Shown piece by piece: positions 61,244 through 64,000 of a stretch of DNA of 64,000 nucleotides. The position numbers and the translations under genes were made by a program. Where the stretch lies: positions 42,488,888 to 42,552,887 of the forward strand of contig NC_085868.1 in the NCBI RefSeq assembly GCF_034702125.1. The letters are read 5' to 3'. The DNA is from Engraulis encrasicolus. Its lineage: Eukaryota > Chordata > Actinopteri > Clupeiformes > Engraulidae. Every line of letters starts with the position of its first letter. Position 1 is the first letter of the stretch. The notes under the pieces were generated by a model. The model was given only the letters and a program-made list of their open reading frames with translations, did no database searches and had not been told where the DNA came from.

Positions 61244-61883
61244 GAAGGCCAGGAAGGCTGAAGGTCATACATGTATGAGTTTGAGGGAGGCTGAACAAGT
61301 AATTTGAAAAAATGCAAATGATGTTGGGTAATAATTTACAAGAAGGCATAAAATCCTCATACATATATTGTAATGTCTTTCATGAATGTTAAAAAAGCAT
61401 AATTTTACAAAATACTTCAGCAAAGTGAACCGAGACTGAAACATCTACGGTAACACTGTTCGAAGGGCGATTTTATGAGAGAAGTATTTTTTAAGACTTC
61501 ATTAGAGACAGCCTTTGATAATAATTGCTAACCGTATATCCATATCTCCTATTACATTATGTAAATGGGGTCATTTAGGTAAGAGAAATAACTAAAGATG
61601 GATGATAATAGAGTTTCCCTCCCCTCAATGCGAATCTTTAAATGCATTTAATTATTGCGAGGTAGGCTACTGATAACAAAGGACCTTGATAATACTGTTG
61701 GCAAAAGACAATGTCTGCAGTTACTGTAGCTGTGATGTAATATCTCTAGATGGCTCTGATTCACAAGAATCCTGATTTCTTTGATGCCGACCTGCAGTAC
61801 TCCTGTTTTTCTTCAGAAGTCTTCAAAATTAACTGTTACTGAAACACATGATAATGTCAAGTGCTGTGGCGCACCAGGCTGCA
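61244..61883. other. Unassigned AT-rich stretch
   Basis: Nothing recognised. Confidence 0.45.
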
Positions 61884-62115
61884 CCCTCCTAGTGACGCAA
61901 CACCTTCAGCGTTGCTAGTCAGGCCAGTATCGTTTCTGAACTCCGGAAAAATCTGGAAATCTTCCCACTTTGTCGGGAAGCAAGCAACCAGTAGCAAACA
62001 AAGGGAGGCGGGTGAACTGTACCGTTTGGGTAAAGTTAATTGTAATGCTCTTGGTCAGACCAAGTCTCGAAGAAATTTGAAAGACGATTACAATCAGGCT
62101 AGTGGCGCACTTCCC
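61884..62115 (+). repeat. Dispersed repeat B, copy 2
   Basis: Matches 59093-59270 and extends further right (tcggcagaccaagtctcg-like block, aatcaggctagtggcgcac end). Copy 1 appears truncated or diverged there. Confidence 0.8.
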
Positions 62116-62556
62116 TGACTCAACATACCACACACTCATGGGGTCCAACAATACCTCCTCTCCCATATCACCTTCACTCTCCTGTCCAATATGGATAAAA
62201 CAATTGACTGTAGCCTATATTAAAACAGATGATTATTATTTGAATGATTTTTGCATCACAACACAAAATATTGCTTGAAAGCTTTATATTATCAGATGGG
62301 GTTTCAGAATAGAGGGGGATCCCAGAACTCATCGACTCACGTTTTGTTTGTTTGTTTTTTTCCCCTCAGAGATGCTGATTAAAATCCACAGCTGATTCAT
62401 GATCTGAGACATTTCCAACATGAAACAAGCACTTGGGAAAACATCTATCCACCTTCATCATCTCACAAATCTCATCAAAGCTAAAAATAAACAAACAAAA
62501 AAAATCCACCCAAACTGTGTGACCTATTTTCTCCAGTTCTCCACTCGCCATGACTG

Positions 62557-62559
<3 letters not shown>
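62116..62559. other. Unassigned stretch
   Basis: Nothing recognised. Confidence 0.45.

Positions 62560-62620
<61 letters not shown>
62560..62620. repeat. (GA)n microsatellite
   Basis: Pure GA tract of about 30 units. Confidence 0.98.
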
Positions 62621-62625
<5 letters not shown>

Positions 62626-62930
62626 TTGCTAAGGGCAACACAGAACTCCTTGAGTTCCATGGGAGATGCCAGGGATGGCAGGATGATGTGTGCCCTCCAT
62701 TTGTCTGGTGACTGGAGGACACAGGAAGTCAAGGCACAGTGAGTTATGAGGCTGCCACTCCACCCCAACATTCCATTTTACGGGTGGAAAACACGTAAAC
62801 ATATGGCGGTCAAGCCATGTGCCATGTCACAGGCCATCTTGGAGGAAAAGAGCCTAGCTGTTAGTGTCCTTTGTACAATAAGTATCGGTGTAATGGGCCA
62901 TACCCCTATGGTCCTCATACCTCACGAACA
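62621..62930. other. Unassigned spacer
   Basis: Nothing recognised. Confidence 0.45.
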
Positions 62931-62938
62931 CCAAAAAA

Positions 62939-63222
62939 CAGGGCCGGCGAAGGGCATAGACAGACAAGGCAGTTGCCTAGGGCACCAAACTAAGTAACAC
63001 CACTAGTAACACCCCAACGTCAGACAACATTAGAATGCCAAAGGAAATTAAACATTTTACTTTACTTTGGCAACGATTATTCATGGTCACTCTCTAAATG
63101 CATTTATGTCAGGTGTGCTCGATTAGCTGGACAACATTATGTTTCCAGATGCCAATTTGGAGATGCACGAAAAGTAAAGCGGGTGCTTGCCTAGGGCACC
63201 AAATTGGCTAGAATCGGCCCTG
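62939..63222. mobile_element. hAT-type MITE, 284 bp, 8-bp target duplication
   Basis: The ends are CAGGGCCGGCGAAGG and, in reverse complement, CAGGGCCGATTCTAG. The flanks ccaaaaaa and ccaaaaac match at 7 of 8. Shares cctagggcaccaaattg with the MITE at 55108. Confidence 0.9.
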
Positions 63223-63540
63223 CCAAAAACTGAAAACAAATCAAGTGAATAAAGCCAGGTCTCAAAAGTACACTACTGGGTTTGGATATACTCAAAGGCA
63301 AGTCCTGCGCTGAGCTAAATGTCACCATAATATCTCAGGCTCTGTTACGGCAACACGCCGCGGATGAGCAGAAAGCATGCAGCCGGCAGGTCTGTACAGA
63401 TGAGACCTGCTTGCAGTACCAGCGAGACACCAAAAGAGGTTCCCTGTGCCACACGCACTGCTCCAACAAGCTGCAGCCAGCCCCCATAAACACACAGTGC
63501 AGGCGGGGATGTAGTGAGGGGTAAAGAGGAGCTACTGTAA
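63223..63540. other. Unassigned spacer
   Basis: An 80-codon frame here shows no family resemblance. Confidence 0.45.
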
Positions 63541-63625
63541 CCTGATTTACATCATCTGGTTGCATTCAGCAACGTCACGCGGGGGCGTTCCCTTTCCTCA
63601 CACATCCCAGAGGGCAAGAGCCAGG
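63541..63625. repeat. Short dispersed repeat (copy 2)
   Basis: Nearly identical to 32837-32918. Confidence 0.85.
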
Positions 63626-63810
63626 TAAGAGCTACTGTATAAAGCAGAGCCCATGAGGACATGTTTTAACCAGTTAAGACACGGCGTTATAAATTTGCTG
63701 TTACCAGAATGGCAATGACCATGCATTACTAAAGGCCCTGTGTTATGTCATAGTATTGTAGTACTATGGTTAACTCTTCAATGACTATTACAGAGTGCCA
63801 CGGGAGATAA

Positions 63811-63959
<149 letters not shown>

Positions 63960-64000
63960 TCTATTATTGCAGACCATCTGTTGAGCATCTGCTGTCTTTG

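Noticed and set aside
63282..63524. Cys-rich 80-codon frame
   Set aside because: No domain, no splice context and no second copy; chance is the simplest explanation.

Overview
This window looks like non-coding teleost fish DNA, saturated with transposable elements. The evidence is the mix of families: an L2/CR1-type LINE with an SGNH-esterase ORF1, tRNA-derived SINEs, Tc1-like remnants, many hAT-type elements with 8-bp target duplications, TTAA-flanked MITEs, CACTG-ended elements and very long CA/GT and GA/CT microsatellites. I cannot name the species from sequence alone. I found no intact host protein-coding gene; the only long, convincing coding frames belong to the LINE. Most other open frames of 60-140 codons lie in microsatellites or are chance frames.

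Layout. 1-3957: a 393-bp element with 9-bp flanking duplications, then CA/GT microsatellites and small tandem repeats. About 3958-9329: a nearly complete LINE (ORF1, endonuclease, reverse transcriptase, 3' stem-loop and ATT tail), damaged only by one in-frame stop in ORF1 and a ~505-bp inverted-repeat insertion between endonuclease and reverse transcriptase. 9786-19225: three hAT-type insertions with perfect 8-bp target duplications, the largest 4.66 kb and carrying a 250-bp tandem repeat and a palindrome-rich foldback, plus a 962-bp TA-flanked element. 20343-25654: a 67-bp higher-order minisatellite, a possible solo LTR, a 1.1-kb foldback palindrome and the second 9-bp-duplication element with a MITE nested inside. 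26014-27458, 55441-58784 and 59761-61241: three related CACTG-ended elements, two of them in opposite orientation 32 kb apart.

37349-48153 is the most informative part. A dispersed repeat here is split by a 7.3-kb CACTG...CAGTG element (38062-45394) whose TA target duplication is confirmed by an unsplit, inverted copy of the same repeat at 47240-48153. The 7.3-kb element carries degenerate exon fragments with GT-AG splice signals. These resemble a multicopy fish gene family recalled from knowledge (WPALF, ISAEFKxITT and MDEVAVDEAVEDITIGI motifs), and one two-exon module is duplicated in tandem. A 1.76-kb hAT element, a TTAA MITE, Tc1 remnants and microsatellites lie nested inside it.

The rest holds SINEs (near 35.0, 35.2, 54.1 and 57.9 kb), hAT MITEs (55.1 and 62.9 kb), inverted repeats and microsatellites in otherwise unassigned AT-rich DNA. 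Apart from the LINE frames (cis-preferring retrotransposition machinery, if active), nothing here forms a working gene set. The biology is nested transposition, gene-fragment capture and repeat expansion.
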